Positions 1 through 9,166 of a stretch of DNA of 64,000 nt are shown piece after piece. Source of the stretch: Bacillus methanolicus MGA3 (GTDB lineage: Bacteria; Bacillota; Bacilli; Bacillales; Cytobacillaceae); contig NZ_CP007739.1 in assembly GCF_000724485.1 (NCBI RefSeq), forward strand, positions 1,162,843 through 1,226,842. Direction: 5' to 3'. Positions within the stretch are counted from its first letter, which is position 1. Every line of letters begins with the position of its first letter. A model generated the notes under the pieces. That model saw only the letters and a list, made by a program, of their open reading frames with translations. It was not told the origin of the DNA and ran no database searches. Made by a program: the position numbers and the translations under genes.

Positions 1-672
1 CAGAATAAAGAAAAAAGAGAGTATGGAATAGTCACTGTTTCAATGGGATCCGGCATCGCCGAACTATTCCGAAGCATCGGAGCCCATGCCGTCATCGAAG
101 GCGGACAGACAATGAATCCTAGTACAGAGGATATTGTAAAAGCCATTAAAAATGTACATGCAAAGAAAGTCATTATCCTTCCAAACAATAAAAACATTGT
201 AATGGCCGCACAGCAAGCTGCTGAAGTTTCTGAGGAGCAGGTAGTAGTAATCCCTTCCAAAACAGTGCCTCAGGGAATGTCAGCGCTGCTCGCTTTTAAT
301 CCGGGAGTGGAACTTGAAGAAAATGAAAAGGCCATGATGGAAGCAATGAAACATGTAAAAACAGGGCAAATCACGTTTGCTGTACGCGATACAAATATAG
401 ACGGTCTAGAAATCGAAAAAGATGATTTTATGGGCATTGCTGATGGAAAAATTGTTATTAAGAGCAAAGATAAAGTGAAAGCAGCAAAGGAGCTGCTTAA
501 CCATATGCTTGATGAAGAGGCAGAAATCTTGACAATTTTAACAGGTGAAGATGCTAAAGAAGAAGAAGTAGCCAAGCTTGTTGAATATATTGAAAGTAAG
601 TATAAAGATATTGAAATTGAAGTTCATGACGGCGGACAGCCACTTTATTCATTCATATTTGCGATTGAATGA
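1..672 (+). CDS. fakA: Fatty acid kinase subunit FakA (YloV), C-terminal part
   Basis: The reading frame is open from base 1, so this is the 3' part of a gene that begins upstream of the window (about 223 codons visible). It matches the C-terminal half of the DAK-phosphatase-like family FakA/YloV, which phosphorylates fatty acids presented by a FakB protein so that exogenous fatty acids can enter phospholipid synthesis. Visible landmarks are a GGQTMNPSTEDIV block near window residue 34 and LPNNKNIVMAAQQA shortly after, both typical of YloV. The N-terminal DhaL-type kinase domain is outside the window. Its position before sdaAB and recG matches B. subtilis. Family assignment is by recognition. 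Confidence 0.9.
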   Translation, partial: QNKEKREYGIVTVSMGSGIAELFRSIGAHAVIEGGQTMNPSTEDIVKAIKNVHAKKVIILPNNKNIVMAAQQAAEVSEEQVVVIPSKTVPQGMSALLAFNPGVELEENEKAMMEAMKHVKTGQITFAVRDTNIDGLEIEKDDFMGIADGKIVIKSKDKVKAAKELLNHMLDEEAEILTILTGEDAKEEEVAKLVEYIESKYKDIEIEVHDGGQPLYSFIFAIE

Positions 673-673
673 G

Positions 674-708
674 ATGGAAATAGAAGGGGTTATCCCTTCT
701 ATTTCCAT
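674..708 (+). repeat. Perfect 15-bp inverted repeat after fakA
   Basis: Arms 674-688 and 694-708 are exact reverse complements with a 5-nt loop (gttat), starting 2 nt after the fakA stop. The hairpin is not followed by a T-run, so it is not a standard intrinsic terminator. It may be an mRNA-stabilising or processing hairpin, or a leaky terminator, between fakA and sdaAB. Confidence 0.75.
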
Positions 709-735
709 GTTATAAGAGAAAAGGAGAAAATTAAC

Positions 736-1398
736 ATGAAATATAAAAGTGTTTTTGATATTATCGGCCCTATCATGATTGGTCCATCAAGTTCCCACAC
801 TGCCGGGGCAGCAAGAATAGGACGGGTGGCAAGAAGTCTTTTTGGCCGCGAACCGAAATGGGCAAAAATATCTTTTTATGGCTCGTTTGCCCAAACTTAT
901 AAAGGCCATGGGACTGATGTTGCGATTGTAGGCGGCCTTCTCGATTTTGATACTTTTGATGAGCGAATTATAAAATCACTCGAAATTGCAAAAGAGAAAG
1001 GTATAAACATTGAGTTTATTGAAGAAACTGCCGTTACCGATCATCCGAATACAGCAAGAATTAGAATCGGAGATGATCAAGGCGATTTAGAACTTGTCGG
1101 GATATCGATTGGCGGAGGAAAAATTGAAATTATTGAATTAAATGGTTTTAAGTTAAAGCTGTCAGGCCATCACCCGGCAATCCTTGTTGTTCATAATGAC
1201 CGATTCGGAGCAATAGCGGCAGTATCAAACATTCTTGCAAATCATCAATTGAATATAGGCCATATGGAAGTTTCTCGAAAGGAAAAAGGGAAGCTTGCAT
1301 TAATGACGATAGAGGTTGATCAAAACATTGACCAACATGTGATCCAAGAAATAGAAAAATTACCAAACATTATCAAGGTAACAAAAATTGTTGATTAA
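736..1398 (+). CDS. sdaAB: L-serine dehydratase, beta subunit
   Basis: Encodes the beta subunit (220 aa) of the iron-sulfur L-serine dehydratase that deaminates L-serine to pyruvate and ammonia in the cytoplasm. The N-terminal half carries the family signature IGPSSSHTAGAARIGR (about residues 14-29). The last 70 residues, beginning near ILVVHNDRFGAIAAVSNIL, form an ACT domain that is expected to sense serine. The ATG has a good Shine-Dalgarno (aaggagaaa) 6-8 nt upstream. The alpha subunit follows 67 nt downstream, so the two are almost surely co-transcribed and form a heteromeric enzyme. Length is normal for the two-subunit type found in Bacillus. Confidence 0.95.
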   Translation: MKYKSVFDIIGPIMIGPSSSHTAGAARIGRVARSLFGREPKWAKISFYGSFAQTYKGHGTDVAIVGGLLDFDTFDERIIKSLEIAKEKGINIEFIEETAVTDHPNTARIRIGDDQGDLELVGISIGGGKIEIIELNGFKLKLSGHHPAILVVHNDRFGAIAAVSNILANHQLNIGHMEVSRKEKGKLALMTIEVDQNIDQHVIQEIEKLPNIIKVTKIVD

Positions 1399-1465
1399 GG
1401 TTGCATGATTATGGTAGCGCTTACAAATGTTAGTTTTAGCGGTATAACAAGGAGGAAAAACACTC

Positions 1466-2344
1466 ATGTTCCGAAATGTAGCTGAACTGGTAGAACTTGC
1501 TGTTCGTCAAAATAAAAAAATTTCCGAAATCATGATTGAACAAGAAATGGAAGTGACCGGCCGATCAAGAGAAGAGATTATAGCCCAGATGGAAAAAAAC
1601 CTTGCCGTAATGGAACAAGCGGTTGAAAAAGGACTAAAAGGAGTTATGTCGCATTCAGGTTTGACCGGCGGCGATGCTGTTTTATTGCAAAAGTATATTG
1701 AAAAAGGGAATTTTTTGTCAGGGGAAACGATTCTAGATGCAGTAAGCAAAGCTGTTGCAACGAATGAAGTAAATGCTGCAATGGGGACCATTTGCGCAAC
1801 TCCGACTGCCGGTTCAGCTGGTGTAGTTCCCGGGACATTGTTTGCTGTAAAGAATAAATTAAATCCAACAAGAGAACAAATGGTTGCATTTCTTTTTACG
1901 GCAGGTGCATTTGGGTACGTAGTTGCAAACAATGCTTCCATTTCAGGTGCTGCTGGCGGATGCCAGGCAGAAGTCGGGTCTGCTTCAGGAATGGCAGCAG
2001 CTGCAATCGTAGAAATGGCCGGAGGAACTCCTGAACAATGTGCAGAAGCAATGGCCATAACATTAAAAAATATGCTAGGATTAGTATGTGACCCGGTGGC
2101 TGGTTTAGTTGAAGTTCCATGTGTAAAGCGAAACGCTATGGGAGCAGCTAATGCGATGGTCGCTGCGGATATGGCTTTAGCTGGCATTAAAAGCCGAATT
2201 CCGTGTGATGAGGTCATTGACGCCATGTTTAAAATTGGCCAATCGATGCCAACGGCACTTAAAGAAACAGCACAGGGAGGTTTGGCGGCAACTCCGACAG
2301 GTCAGAAGCTTCAAGCGAAGATCTTCGGAATACCGCTTAATTAA
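1466..2344 (+). CDS. sdaAA: L-serine dehydratase, alpha subunit
   Basis: Catalytic alpha subunit (292 aa) of the oxygen-sensitive [4Fe-4S] L-serine dehydratase. Three cysteines, Cys166 (in GGCQAEVG), Cys208 (in LVCDPVAG) and Cys219 (in VEVPC), have exactly the 42 and 11 residue spacing of the cluster ligands known from the single-chain bacterial enzyme, so the cluster site is intact. The ICATPTAGSAG block around residue 110 is also characteristic. The start is ATG with a strong aaggaggaa Shine-Dalgarno. It follows sdaAB directly and runs to within 1 nt of the recG start, which suggests one transcript of sdaAB-sdaAA-recG. Confidence 0.95.
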   Translation: MFRNVAELVELAVRQNKKISEIMIEQEMEVTGRSREEIIAQMEKNLAVMEQAVEKGLKGVMSHSGLTGGDAVLLQKYIEKGNFLSGETILDAVSKAVATNEVNAAMGTICATPTAGSAGVVPGTLFAVKNKLNPTREQMVAFLFTAGAFGYVVANNASISGAAGGCQAEVGSASGMAAAAIVEMAGGTPEQCAEAMAITLKNMLGLVCDPVAGLVEVPCVKRNAMGAANAMVAADMALAGIKSRIPCDEVIDAMFKIGQSMPTALKETAQGGLAATPTGQKLQAKIFGIPLN

Positions 2345-2345
2345 A

Positions 2346-4394
2346 GTGAATGATAAGCTAAATCAATCTGTAACTGCGATAAAAGGTATTGGTGAAGAAA
2401 CTGCTCAAATGTTAGCGGAGATGAATATTTTTACGGTTAACGATCTATTTGAACATTTTCCATATCGCTATGAAGATTATCGGCTTCGGGATTTAGCTGA
2501 AGTGAAGCATGAGGAAAGAGTAACAGTAGAAGGGAAGGTTCATAGCGAGCCTTCTCTTGTCTATTATGGCAGAAAAAAATCGAAGTTAACAATCAGGTTA
2601 TTAGTTAATAGATACTTAATACAGGTCATCTTTTTTAATCAGCCTTATTTAAAAAATAAGATTGCCATCAATGACACCATTACTATAACGGGTAAATGGG
2701 ACCAACACAGGCAAACGATTACGGCGAGCAGCATCCAAATGGGTCCTTATTCAAAGACAAAAGAATTTGAACCTGTCTATGCGGTGAAAGGAAAAATAAC
2801 GGTTAAAGGCTTCAGAAGATTTATGAATCTTGCTTTCTCTCAATTTGGAGAATATATTCATGAGACCCTTCCCCTTTCTTTATTAAAAAAATACAAACTT
2901 ATGAATCGCAGAGATGCTTTTAAGATGATGCATTTTCCTTTGACGAGTGAAGATGTTAAGCAGGCAAGACGCCGATTTGTTTATGAAGAATTTTTATATT
3001 TTCAATTAAAAATGCAGGCCCTTAGAAAGTTTGAACGGGAAAACTCGATCGGAGTTATTCAAAAATACGATTTGAAAAAGGTAAAACAATTTATTTCTTC
3101 TCTGCCTTTTTCGTTGACAAAAGCCCAAAAAAGGGTAACGAATGAAATTCTTTCTGACATGAAATCTCCGTTCCGTATGAATCGTCTTCTACAGGGCGAT
3201 GTCGGTTCTGGAAAGACGGCGGTGGCAACAATTGCTCTTTTTGCATGTGTTACGGCAGGGTTTCAGGGTGCTTTAATGGTTCCTACTGAAATTTTAGCGG
3301 AACAGCATGCTGAATCGATTACAAGATTGCTAGAGCCGTTCGGGATTCGTTGTGAATTGCTGACAAGTGCCATAAAAGGCAAGCGCCGCCGGGAGATTTT
3401 ACAGTTATTGCAAGCTGGAGAGATTGATGTATTAATCGGAACGCATGCACTTATCCAAGATGAAGTGCATTTTCATAAGCTTGGACTCGTCATTACGGAT
3501 GAACAGCATCGTTTCGGAGTTGAACAAAGAAGGATTCTTAGAGAAAAAGGAGAGAATCCGGATGTTCTATTTATGACAGCTACCCCGATTCCTAGAACTT
3601 TGGCGATTACAGTCTTTGGAGAGATGGATGTTTCAGTTATTAATGAAATGCCTGCAGGGAGAAAAACAATCGAAACGTATTGGGCAAAGCACGAGATGCT
3701 TGACCGCATCCTCGCTTTTATGGAAAAAGAACTTTCAAAAGGGCGGCAGGCTTATGTGATTTGTCCGTTAATAGAAGAATCGGAAAAGCTTGATGTTCAA
3801 AATGCGATTGATGTATACAATCAATTAACTGGCTATTTTCAAGGTCGATATAGAGTAGGGCTGATGCATGGCAGGCTGCATTCTGAAGAAAAAGAAGCAG
3901 TCATGAAAGCTTTCAGTAAGAATGAAGTTCATATCCTTGTTTCAACAACTGTCATTGAAGTTGGCGTCAATGTTCCGAATGCTACTGTGATGGTTATTTA
4001 TGATGCAGAACGCTTTGGGCTTGCCCAGCTCCACCAGCTTCGCGGCAGGGTTGGAAGAGGCAGTGAACAATCTTATTGTATTTTGCTTGCCGATCCAAAA
4101 ACGGAAGTTGGAAAAGAAAGAATGCGGATTATGACAGAAACAAATGACGGTTTTGTGCTCAGCGAAAAAGACCTTGAACTTCGCGGACCGGGTGACTTTT
4201 TTGGCAAAAAACAAAGTGGGCTTCCGGAATTTAAAGTTGCTGACATGGTCCATGACTACAGGGCGCTTGAAACGGCGAGAAATGATGCTGCAAGACTGAT
4301 TCAAATGAAAGAATTTTGGGAGTTCCCTGAATATGCCTGCCTACGAAACCATCTATATCAATCCGGTGCTTTATCAGGCGAAAAACTTGATTAA
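2346..4394 (+). CDS. recG: ATP-dependent DNA helicase RecG
   Basis: Branch-migrating helicase that remodels stalled replication forks and Holliday junctions. The chosen GTG start lies 1 nt after the sdaAA stop and gives 682 aa, the same as B. subtilis RecG. The open frame extends into sdaAA but that extension has no homologue. Domains in order: wedge/OB fold (about 1-200), then two RecA-like helicase domains with Walker A GDVGSGKT near residue 285, a DEQH box, TATPIPRT, and the C-terminal GRVGRG helicase motif. The Shine-Dalgarno is weak, which fits translational coupling to sdaAA. A terminator follows directly. Confidence 0.93.
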   Translation: MNDKLNQSVTAIKGIGEETAQMLAEMNIFTVNDLFEHFPYRYEDYRLRDLAEVKHEERVTVEGKVHSEPSLVYYGRKKSKLTIRLLVNRYLIQVIFFNQPYLKNKIAINDTITITGKWDQHRQTITASSIQMGPYSKTKEFEPVYAVKGKITVKGFRRFMNLAFSQFGEYIHETLPLSLLKKYKLMNRRDAFKMMHFPLTSEDVKQARRRFVYEEFLYFQLKMQALRKFERENSIGVIQKYDLKKVKQFISSLPFSLTKAQKRVTNEILSDMKSPFRMNRLLQGDVGSGKTAVATIALFACVTAGFQGALMVPTEILAEQHAESITRLLEPFGIRCELLTSAIKGKRRREILQLLQAGEIDVLIGTHALIQDEVHFHKLGLVITDEQHRFGVEQRRILREKGENPDVLFMTATPIPRTLAITVFGEMDVSVINEMPAGRKTIETYWAKHEMLDRILAFMEKELSKGRQAYVICPLIEESEKLDVQNAIDVYNQLTGYFQGRYRVGLMHGRLHSEEKEAVMKAFSKNEVHILVSTTVIEVGVNVPNATVMVIYDAERFGLAQLHQLRGRVGRGSEQSYCILLADPKTEVGKERMRIMTETNDGFVLSEKDLELRGPGDFFGKKQSGLPEFKVADMVHDYRALETARNDAARLIQMKEFWEFPEYACLRNHLYQSGALSGEKLD

Positions 4395-4401
4395 CATGGA
4401 T

Positions 4402-4440
4402 AGGAGGAGTCATTATTGCTGCCTCCTTTTTTTACTTTTT
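4402..4440 (+). terminator. Intrinsic terminator after recG
   Basis: The 6-bp stem aggagg (4402-4407) and cctcct (4422-4427) is followed by a T-rich tract to about 4440. It ends the sdaAB-sdaAA-recG transcript before the lipid operon. The stem is short and the loop long, so efficiency is uncertain. Confidence 0.6.
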
Positions 4441-4494
4441 AAGGAAAGTTTATTTTTGTTAAAGCAGAAAAAAGTTTTTAGATTAATTTAGTAG

Positions 4495-4612
4495 TCTAGC
4501 TCCAGCGCCTAGCCCCTCGAGGTCGCTTCGGTCCTGCTGATGAAGTCAAAAAGCGACTTCATCAGCAGGACCTCCAGCGCTTGTCGGGGCTAACCAAGGC
4601 GCTTGCGCATTT
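4495..4612 (+). repeat. Nested palindromic intergenic repeat (Bacillus family)
   Basis: About 118 nt of GC-rich sequence in an AT-rich gap. It has a perfect 17-bp stem (4531-4547 with 4555-4571, 7-nt loop aaaaagc) nested in outer complementary arms tagcccc/ggggcta (4510-4516 and 4586-4592) and agcgcct/aggcgct (4504-4510 and 4597-4603). The flanks (ctagctccagcgcctag and aaggcgcttgcgc) match a repeat I recall as abundant in Bacillus sensu lato intergenic regions. It has no coding potential and behaves like a REP/MITE-type element. It fills most of the 294-nt recG-fapR gap, together with the fapR promoter. Confidence 0.85.
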
Positions 4613-4616
4613 CTTA

Positions 4617-4645
4617 TTGCAATATGAATTTTAAAATTATATACT
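4617..4645 (+). promoter_or_regulatory. Promoter of fapR operon (SigA type)
   Basis: The -35 TTGCAA (4617-4622) and -10 TATACT (4640-4645) are separated by exactly 17 nt, a good SigA arrangement. The predicted start near 4651 falls in the FapR box. The -35 abuts the 3' edge of the palindromic repeat. Confidence 0.75.
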
Positions 4646-4649
4646 ACTA

Positions 4650-4666
4650 TTAGTACCTAGTCTTAA
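4650..4666 (+). promoter_or_regulatory. FapR operator
   Basis: The 17-nt imperfect dyad TTAGTACCTAGTCTTAA has the TTAGTACC half-site characteristic of FapR operators. It lies at the predicted transcription start, just 3' of the -10, which fits repression of the fapR-plsX-fabD-fabG operon by FapR and relief by malonyl-CoA. Assignment is by sequence resemblance and context. Confidence 0.8.
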
Positions 4667-4688
4667 TATCTATCGGATGGTGTAAACA

Positions 4689-5261
4689 ATGAGGCGAAGC
4701 AAGAAAGAACGGCAGCAGTTGTTATCTGAAACAATTAAGGAAAATCCGTTTGTAACAGATGAGGAATTAGCAGAAAAATTTTCTGTAAGTGTCCAGACCA
4801 TTCGATTGGACAGGCTGGAGCTGTCGATTCCTGAGTTAAGAGAACGAATAAAAAGTGTTGCTGAAAAGCGCTTTGAAAATGAAGTAAGATCACTTCCGAT
4901 TGAAGAAGTAATCGGTGAGATTATTGATATAGAATTAGATAAAAGCGCCATTTCCATTTTTGATGTGAAAAAGGAACATGTATTCAGCAGGAATAAAATC
5001 GCGAGAGGACATCATTTGTTTGCTCAGGCCAATTCTCTGGCCGTTGCTGTTATCAATGATGAATTGGCTTTAACAGCAAAAGCGAATATTCAGTTTACGA
5101 GATCGGTTAAAGAAAACGAGCGGGTTATTGCAAAAGCAAAAGTAACAAAAATTGATCAGGAAAGCGGCCGAACATTTGTAGAAGTGAATAGTTATGTCAA
5201 TAATGAACTTGTGTTCAAAGGCCAGTTTGAGATGTTCCGGTCAAAAAATAAAAAAGGATGA
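4689..5261 (+). CDS. fapR: Fatty acid/phospholipid biosynthesis repressor FapR
   Basis: Transcriptional repressor of fatty acid and phospholipid genes (190 aa, B. subtilis about 188). The N-terminal winged-helix segment contains [20 protein letters not shown] (about residues 19-38). A linker is followed by a hot-dog fold effector domain containing [20 protein letters not shown], the malonyl-CoA binding region. The start is ATG with a weak ggatgg Shine-Dalgarno. It heads the operon with plsX, fabD and fabG and has its own operator, so autoregulation is expected. All recognisable family blocks are intact. Confidence 0.96.
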   Translation: MRRSKKERQQLLSETIKENPFVTDEELAEKFSVSVQTIRLDRLELSIPELRERIKSVAEKRFENEVRSLPIEEVIGEIIDIELDKSAISIFDVKKEHVFSRNKIARGHHLFAQANSLAVAVINDELALTAKANIQFTRSVKENERVIAKAKVTKIDQESGRTFVEVNSYVNNELVFKGQFEMFRSKNKKG

Positions 5262-5268
5262 TACTTAC

Positions 5269-6276
5269 ATGAAATTGGCAATCGATGCAATGGGAGGCGA
5301 CCATGCCCCTAAAGAAATTGTGCTTGGAGCATTGAAAGCGGTAAACGCTTTTCATGATATACATATTACTCTTGTCGGTGATGAGCAGAAAATCAGAGAG
5401 TATTTAAATGATCATGAAAGAATTGAAGTTCATCATACAGATGAAGTCATTTTAGGTACTGATGAACCGGTACGGGCAGTAAGAAGAAAAAAGAATGCTT
5501 CCATGGTGGTTGCTGCAAAACTGGTAGCAGATGGACATGCGGATGCGTGCATTTCTGCAGGCAATACGGGAGCTCTGATGGCAGCTGGACTTTTTGTTGT
5601 TGGACGAATTAAAGGAATTGAACGACCGGCATTGGCGCCAACTTTACCGACCATTGGCGGTGAAGGATTCATAATGCTCGATGTCGGCGCCAACGCTGAC
5701 GCTAAGCCTGAGCACCTTCTTCAATATGCGATCATGGGTTCAATCTATAGTGAAAAGGTAAGAGGAATTTCCAAACCGAGAGTTGGCCTCCTTAATATTG
5801 GGACAGAAGAAAAAAAAGGAAATGAATTAACAAAGCAATCTTTTGAATTGCTGCATAATGCCGATATTCATTTTATCGGGAACGTAGAAGCACGCGACTT
5901 ATTGGAAGGAGCTGCTGATGTTGTCGTCACTGATGGATTTACAGGAAATATGGTGTTAAAGACGATTGAAGGAACTGCATTGTCACTGTTTAAAATGCTA
6001 AAAAGCGCTTTGACGGCAAGTATAAAAAGCAAGCTGGCAGCAGCAGTCCTAAAGCCTGACTTAGTTAAGCTTAAAAGCAAAATGGATTACTCTGAGTATG
6101 GCGGTGCCGGTTTATTTGGCTTGAAGGCACCGGTTATAAAAGCGCATGGTTCCTCAGATGCGAATGCAGTTTTTCACGCCATCCGCCAGGCGCGGGAAAT
6201 GGTTAATAAAAATGTAACAGGCACAATAATAGAAACAATAGAATTCAAGCTGCCGCAATTCCAAGATGAACGTTGA
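5269..6276 (+). CDS. plsX: Phosphate acyltransferase PlsX
   Basis: Peripheral membrane enzyme that converts acyl-ACP to acyl-phosphate, the acyl donor for PlsY in phosphatidic acid synthesis. The chosen ATG gives 335 aa beginning [18 protein letters not shown], the hallmark N-terminus; the longer open frame overlapping fapR is rejected. The conserved [10 protein letters not shown] block is near residue 99 and DGFTGN is near residue 220. It starts 7 nt after the fapR stop with aaaggatgat as Shine-Dalgarno, so translation is likely coupled. It is expected to be under FapR control. Confidence 0.95.
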   Translation: MKLAIDAMGGDHAPKEIVLGALKAVNAFHDIHITLVGDEQKIREYLNDHERIEVHHTDEVILGTDEPVRAVRRKKNASMVVAAKLVADGHADACISAGNTGALMAAGLFVVGRIKGIERPALAPTLPTIGGEGFIMLDVGANADAKPEHLLQYAIMGSIYSEKVRGISKPRVGLLNIGTEEKKGNELTKQSFELLHNADIHFIGNVEARDLLEGAADVVVTDGFTGNMVLKTIEGTALSLFKMLKSALTASIKSKLAAAVLKPDLVKLKSKMDYSEYGGAGLFGLKAPVIKAHGSSDANAVFHAIRQAREMVNKNVTGTIIETIEFKLPQFQDER

Positions 6277-6289
6277 AAGGGGATTCTTC

Positions 6290-7234
6290 ATGGGTAAAAT
6301 TGCATTTCTTTTTCCAGGACAAGGTTCGCAAACTGTCGGTATGGGCAAAGCTCTTGCTGAATCCGACAGCACTATTATGGAAATCTTTGAGCGAGCCGAC
6401 GAAACTTTAAACTTTAAGTTATCAAACATTATTTTTGAAGGCCCGCAGGAAGAACTAACATTAACAACAAATGCCCAGCCTGCTTTATTAACAACGAGTA
6501 TTGCCATTCTTCAATATTTTAAAAAGTCCGGAATCAACCCCGATTTTGTTGCCGGACATAGTCTTGGAGAGTATTCAGCACTTGTTGCTGCAGGGGCTTT
6601 TTCATTTGAAGAAGGCGTCCGGGCTGTCAGAAAAAGAGGAGAATATATGGAGGAAGCCGTTCCAAACGGAGAAGGAACAATGGCAGCCGTACTTGGTCTA
6701 GACCGCGAAACCCTAACAGAAGTAACTGCTTCAGTAACGGCGGCCGGACATACTGTTCAGCTAGCCAATTTGAATTGTCCGGGACAAATTGTGATTTCCG
6801 GCTCAAAACAAGGTGTTGAATTAGCTGGCCAAAAAGCAAAAGAAAAAGGCGCAAAAAGGGTCATTCCATTGGAAGTAAGCGGACCGTTCCATTCAGTCTT
6901 AATGAAACCTGCTGCTGAAAAATTTCAATCGGTGCTCAATGAAATGAGCATCAAGGATGCAAAGGTGCCTGTTATTTCAAATGTAACAGCTAACCCAATG
7001 ACAGCTGCTTCTGAAATAAAGGAAAAGCTCATTGAACAATTATATTCTCCAGTATTATGGGAAGATTCTGTCCGTAAAATGATTGAACTCGGTGTAGACA
7101 CATTTATTGAAATGGGTCCCGGAAAAGTATTAACAGGTCTTGTAAAAAAAGTTGAACGATCTGTTAAAACATTTGCAGTATCTGATGAAGACAGCTTTAA
7201 AGCTGTGATCGAAGTGATGAAGGAGGAATTCTAA
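6290..7234 (+). CDS. fabD: Malonyl-CoA:ACP transacylase FabD
   Basis: Transfers malonyl from CoA to ACP, supplying the extender unit for fatty acid elongation (314 aa). The N-terminal FPGQGSQ motif (about residues 7-13) and the nucleophile elbow GHSLGEYSA (about residues 90-98) with the active serine are present, as is the catalytic histidine in GPFHS. The ATG at 6290 is preceded by aaagggg at proper distance; the upstream ATG at 6266 lies in the plsX end and lacks this. The stop overlaps the fabG start in a TAATG junction, so fabD and fabG are translationally coupled. Confidence 0.95.
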   Translation: MGKIAFLFPGQGSQTVGMGKALAESDSTIMEIFERADETLNFKLSNIIFEGPQEELTLTTNAQPALLTTSIAILQYFKKSGINPDFVAGHSLGEYSALVAAGAFSFEEGVRAVRKRGEYMEEAVPNGEGTMAAVLGLDRETLTEVTASVTAAGHTVQLANLNCPGQIVISGSKQGVELAGQKAKEKGAKRVIPLEVSGPFHSVLMKPAAEKFQSVLNEMSIKDAKVPVISNVTANPMTAASEIKEKLIEQLYSPVLWEDSVRKMIELGVDTFIEMGPGKVLTGLVKKVERSVKTFAVSDEDSFKAVIEVMKEEF

Positions 7235-7977
7235 TGAAATTAGAAGGAAAAGCGGCCCTTGTAACAGGGGCTTCTAGAGGAATAGGGCGTGAGATTGCAC
7301 TTGAATTGGCAAGACAAGGGGCGGATGTAGCAGTTAATTATTCAGGAAGCGAAGCAAAAGCGAATCAGGTAGTCGAAGAAATTAAAGCACTTGGCAGAAA
7401 TGCTTTTGCTGTTCAATGCAATGTTGCTGATTCAGAATCTGTTTCAAACATGGTGAAAGTGACAATTGAAACTTTTGGAAAGTTGGACATCCTTGTAAAT
7501 AACGCAGGAATTACAAAAGATAACCTTTTGATGAGGATGAAGGAAGAGGAATGGGATGAAGTAATTAATATAAATCTTAAAGGTGTCTTTCTTTGCACAA
7601 AGGCTGTCACTAGACAGATGATGAAACAGCGAAGCGGGAGAATTATAAATATTTCTTCCATAGTCGGCGTCAGCGGAAATCCCGGGCAGGCAAATTATGT
7701 GGCGGCAAAATCGGGTGTCATTGGATTAACAAAAACAGCTGCCAAAGAACTGGCTTCCAGAGGAATCACGGTTAACGCAGTTGCACCTGGCTTCATAACG
7801 ACTGATATGACTGACAAATTGGCTGATGACATTAAAGCCGAAATGCTGAAACAAATTCCTCTGGCAAAATTAGGCGAACCGAGTGATGTTGCAAAAGTAG
7901 TTGCATTTCTTGCCTCTGACGACAGCCGTTACATGACAGGCCAGACTCTGCACGTTGACGGCGGTATGGTCATGTAA
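7234..7977 (+). CDS. fabG: 3-oxoacyl-ACP reductase FabG
   Basis: NADPH-dependent reductase of the fatty acid elongation cycle (247 aa), a classical short-chain dehydrogenase. The cofactor motif TGASRGIG is at residues 11-18, NNAG near residue 89, and the catalytic YxxxK is Tyr155-Lys159 in YVAAKSG. The first base of the ATG is the last base of the fabD stop, with an aaggagg Shine-Dalgarno inside fabD. It acts with AcpP, encoded 84 nt downstream. Nothing unusual is seen. Confidence 0.95.
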   Translation: MKLEGKAALVTGASRGIGREIALELARQGADVAVNYSGSEAKANQVVEEIKALGRNAFAVQCNVADSESVSNMVKVTIETFGKLDILVNNAGITKDNLLMRMKEEEWDEVININLKGVFLCTKAVTRQMMKQRSGRIINISSIVGVSGNPGQANYVAAKSGVIGLTKTAAKELASRGITVNAVAPGFITTDMTDKLADDIKAEMLKQIPLAKLGEPSDVAKVVAFLASDDSRYMTGQTLHVDGGMVM

Positions 7978-8008
7978 TAAAAAAATGATCAAAAATACAA
8001 GAGAAGCA

Positions 8009-8037
8009 TTTATTATTTTTTTAAAATGCAATATAAT
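8009..8037 (+). promoter_or_regulatory. Possible acpP promoter
   Basis: A perfect -10 TATAAT (8032-8037) sits 17 nt after a poor -35 TTTATT (8009-8014) in the 83-nt AT-rich fabG-acpP gap. ACP is needed in high amounts, so an internal promoter is plausible, but the -35 is weak. Confidence 0.4.
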
Positions 8038-8060
8038 GGCTTGAGGGGAGGTGAACAAGC

Positions 8061-8294
8061 ATGGCAGATGTATTAGAACGTGTTACAAAGATCATTGTAG
8101 ATCGCCTTGGTGTTGATGAATCTCAAGTGACTCTTGAGGCATCTTTTAAAGATGATCTTGGTGCCGATTCCCTTGATGTAGTTGAACTTGTTATGGAATT
8201 AGAGGACGAGTTCGAAATGGAAATTTCTGACGATGATGCTGAAAAAATTGCTACAGTGGGTGACGCTGTAAATTACATAAAAAGCCGAATGTAA
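8061..8294 (+). CDS. acpP: Acyl carrier protein
   Basis: Small acidic carrier (77 aa) that holds growing acyl chains on a phosphopantetheine arm. The attachment motif DSL with Ser37 is present within [16 protein letters not shown]. Start ATG with a very strong ggggaggtg Shine-Dalgarno, as expected for an abundant protein. A terminator follows, so this closes the lipid block. It can also serve as the acyl donor for PlsX, encoded upstream. Confidence 0.97.
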   Translation: MADVLERVTKIIVDRLGVDESQVTLEASFKDDLGADSLDVVELVMELEDEFEMEISDDDAEKIATVGDAVNYIKSRM

Positions 8295-8305
8295 TCGTTG
8301 GAACA

Positions 8306-8338
8306 AAGAAAAGCTCCGTGTAATGCGGGGCTTTCTTC
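8306..8338 (+). terminator. Intrinsic terminator after acpP
   Basis: The stem aaagctccg (8310-8318) pairs with cggggcttt (about 8326-8334) with one G-U pair, and is followed by a T/C-rich tail (tttcttct). It separates the lipid block from rnc. Confidence 0.65.
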
Positions 8339-8383
8339 TATAAAGTGAAGCAATGTGTAAATTAATAGCAAGGTGGAGGCACT

Positions 8384-9142
8384 ATGCGCAAAAATAAAGA
8401 TAATCAGAAAAGAACATTACGCGCAAAAGATAAACAATTTAAAGAGTTTCAAGAAAGAATTGGAATTAATTTTGAAGATGAGAAATTGCTAAAACAAGCA
8501 TTTACCCATTCATCCTATGTGAATGAGCATCGCAAAAAGCCATATGAAGACAATGAAAGGCTTGAATTTTTAGGAGATGCAGTACTAGAGTTAACTGTTT
8601 CACAATTTCTTTTTAAAAAATACCCGATGATGAGTGAAGGAGAGCTTACGAAATTGCGGGCGGCAGTCGTATGCGAACCATCTTTGGTCTCTTTTGCCAA
8701 TGAACTTTCATTTGGAGAGCTGGTTTTACTTGGCAAAGGGGAAGAAATGACCGGAGGAAGAGAAAGGCCTGCTCTCCTTGCTGATGTTTTTGAGGCCTTC
8801 ATCGGCGCTTTATATCTGGATAAAGGAATTGAAACAGTTACAAAGTTTTTAGAGATGGTTGTATTTCCTAAAATTAATGCCGGTGCTTTTTCTCATGTGA
8901 TGGATTACAAAAGCCAGCTTCAAGAACTTGTTCAAAGGGACGGTGCAGGGACGATTGAATATCGGATTTTACAAGAAAAAGGTCCGGCTCATAATCGGGA
9001 ATTCGTTTCCCTTGTTACACTCAACAAAGTGGAATTAGGGACAGGAACAGGCCGGTCCAAGAAAGAAGCAGAACAGCATGCTGCCCAAATGGCACTGGAA
9101 AAGCTTAAAGCACATTTAGAAGGCAACTCATTAGAAGAGTGA
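8384..9142 (+). CDS. rnc: Ribonuclease III
   Basis: Double-strand-specific endoribonuclease (252 aa) for rRNA processing and mRNA decay. The N-terminal nuclease domain holds the signature [13 protein letters not shown] (about residues 60-72) with the Mg-binding acidic residues and a second acidic patch in [17 protein letters not shown] double-stranded RNA binding domain covers about residues 175-243 ([10 protein letters not shown] ... [14 protein letters not shown]). The start ATG has ggtggag upstream. It lies 24 nt before smc, the conserved Bacillus rnc-smc-ftsY order. Confidence 0.96.
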   Translation: MRKNKDNQKRTLRAKDKQFKEFQERIGINFEDEKLLKQAFTHSSYVNEHRKKPYEDNERLEFLGDAVLELTVSQFLFKKYPMMSEGELTKLRAAVVCEPSLVSFANELSFGELVLLGKGEEMTGGRERPALLADVFEAFIGALYLDKGIETVTKFLEMVVFPKINAGAFSHVMDYKSQLQELVQRDGAGTIEYRILQEKGPAHNREFVSLVTLNKVELGTGTGRSKKEAEQHAAQMALEKLKAHLEGNSLEE

Positions 9143-9166
9143 CTATATGATTAGGTGGGATAAGAA

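Noticed and set aside
1507..2226. 239-codon open frame on the minus strand opposite sdaAA
   Set aside because: Shadow of a biased coding sequence; no Shine-Dalgarno and a low-complexity Ala/Ser/Pro translation.
2205..2345. N-terminal extension of recG inside sdaAA
   Set aside because: The extra 47 codons overlap sdaAA in another frame and have no RecG counterpart; the GTG at 2346 gives the expected 682 aa.
4495..4612. Riboswitch or T-box before fapR
   Set aside because: The palindrome lies upstream of the predicted start, has no aptamer-like conserved core, and matches a repeat family instead.
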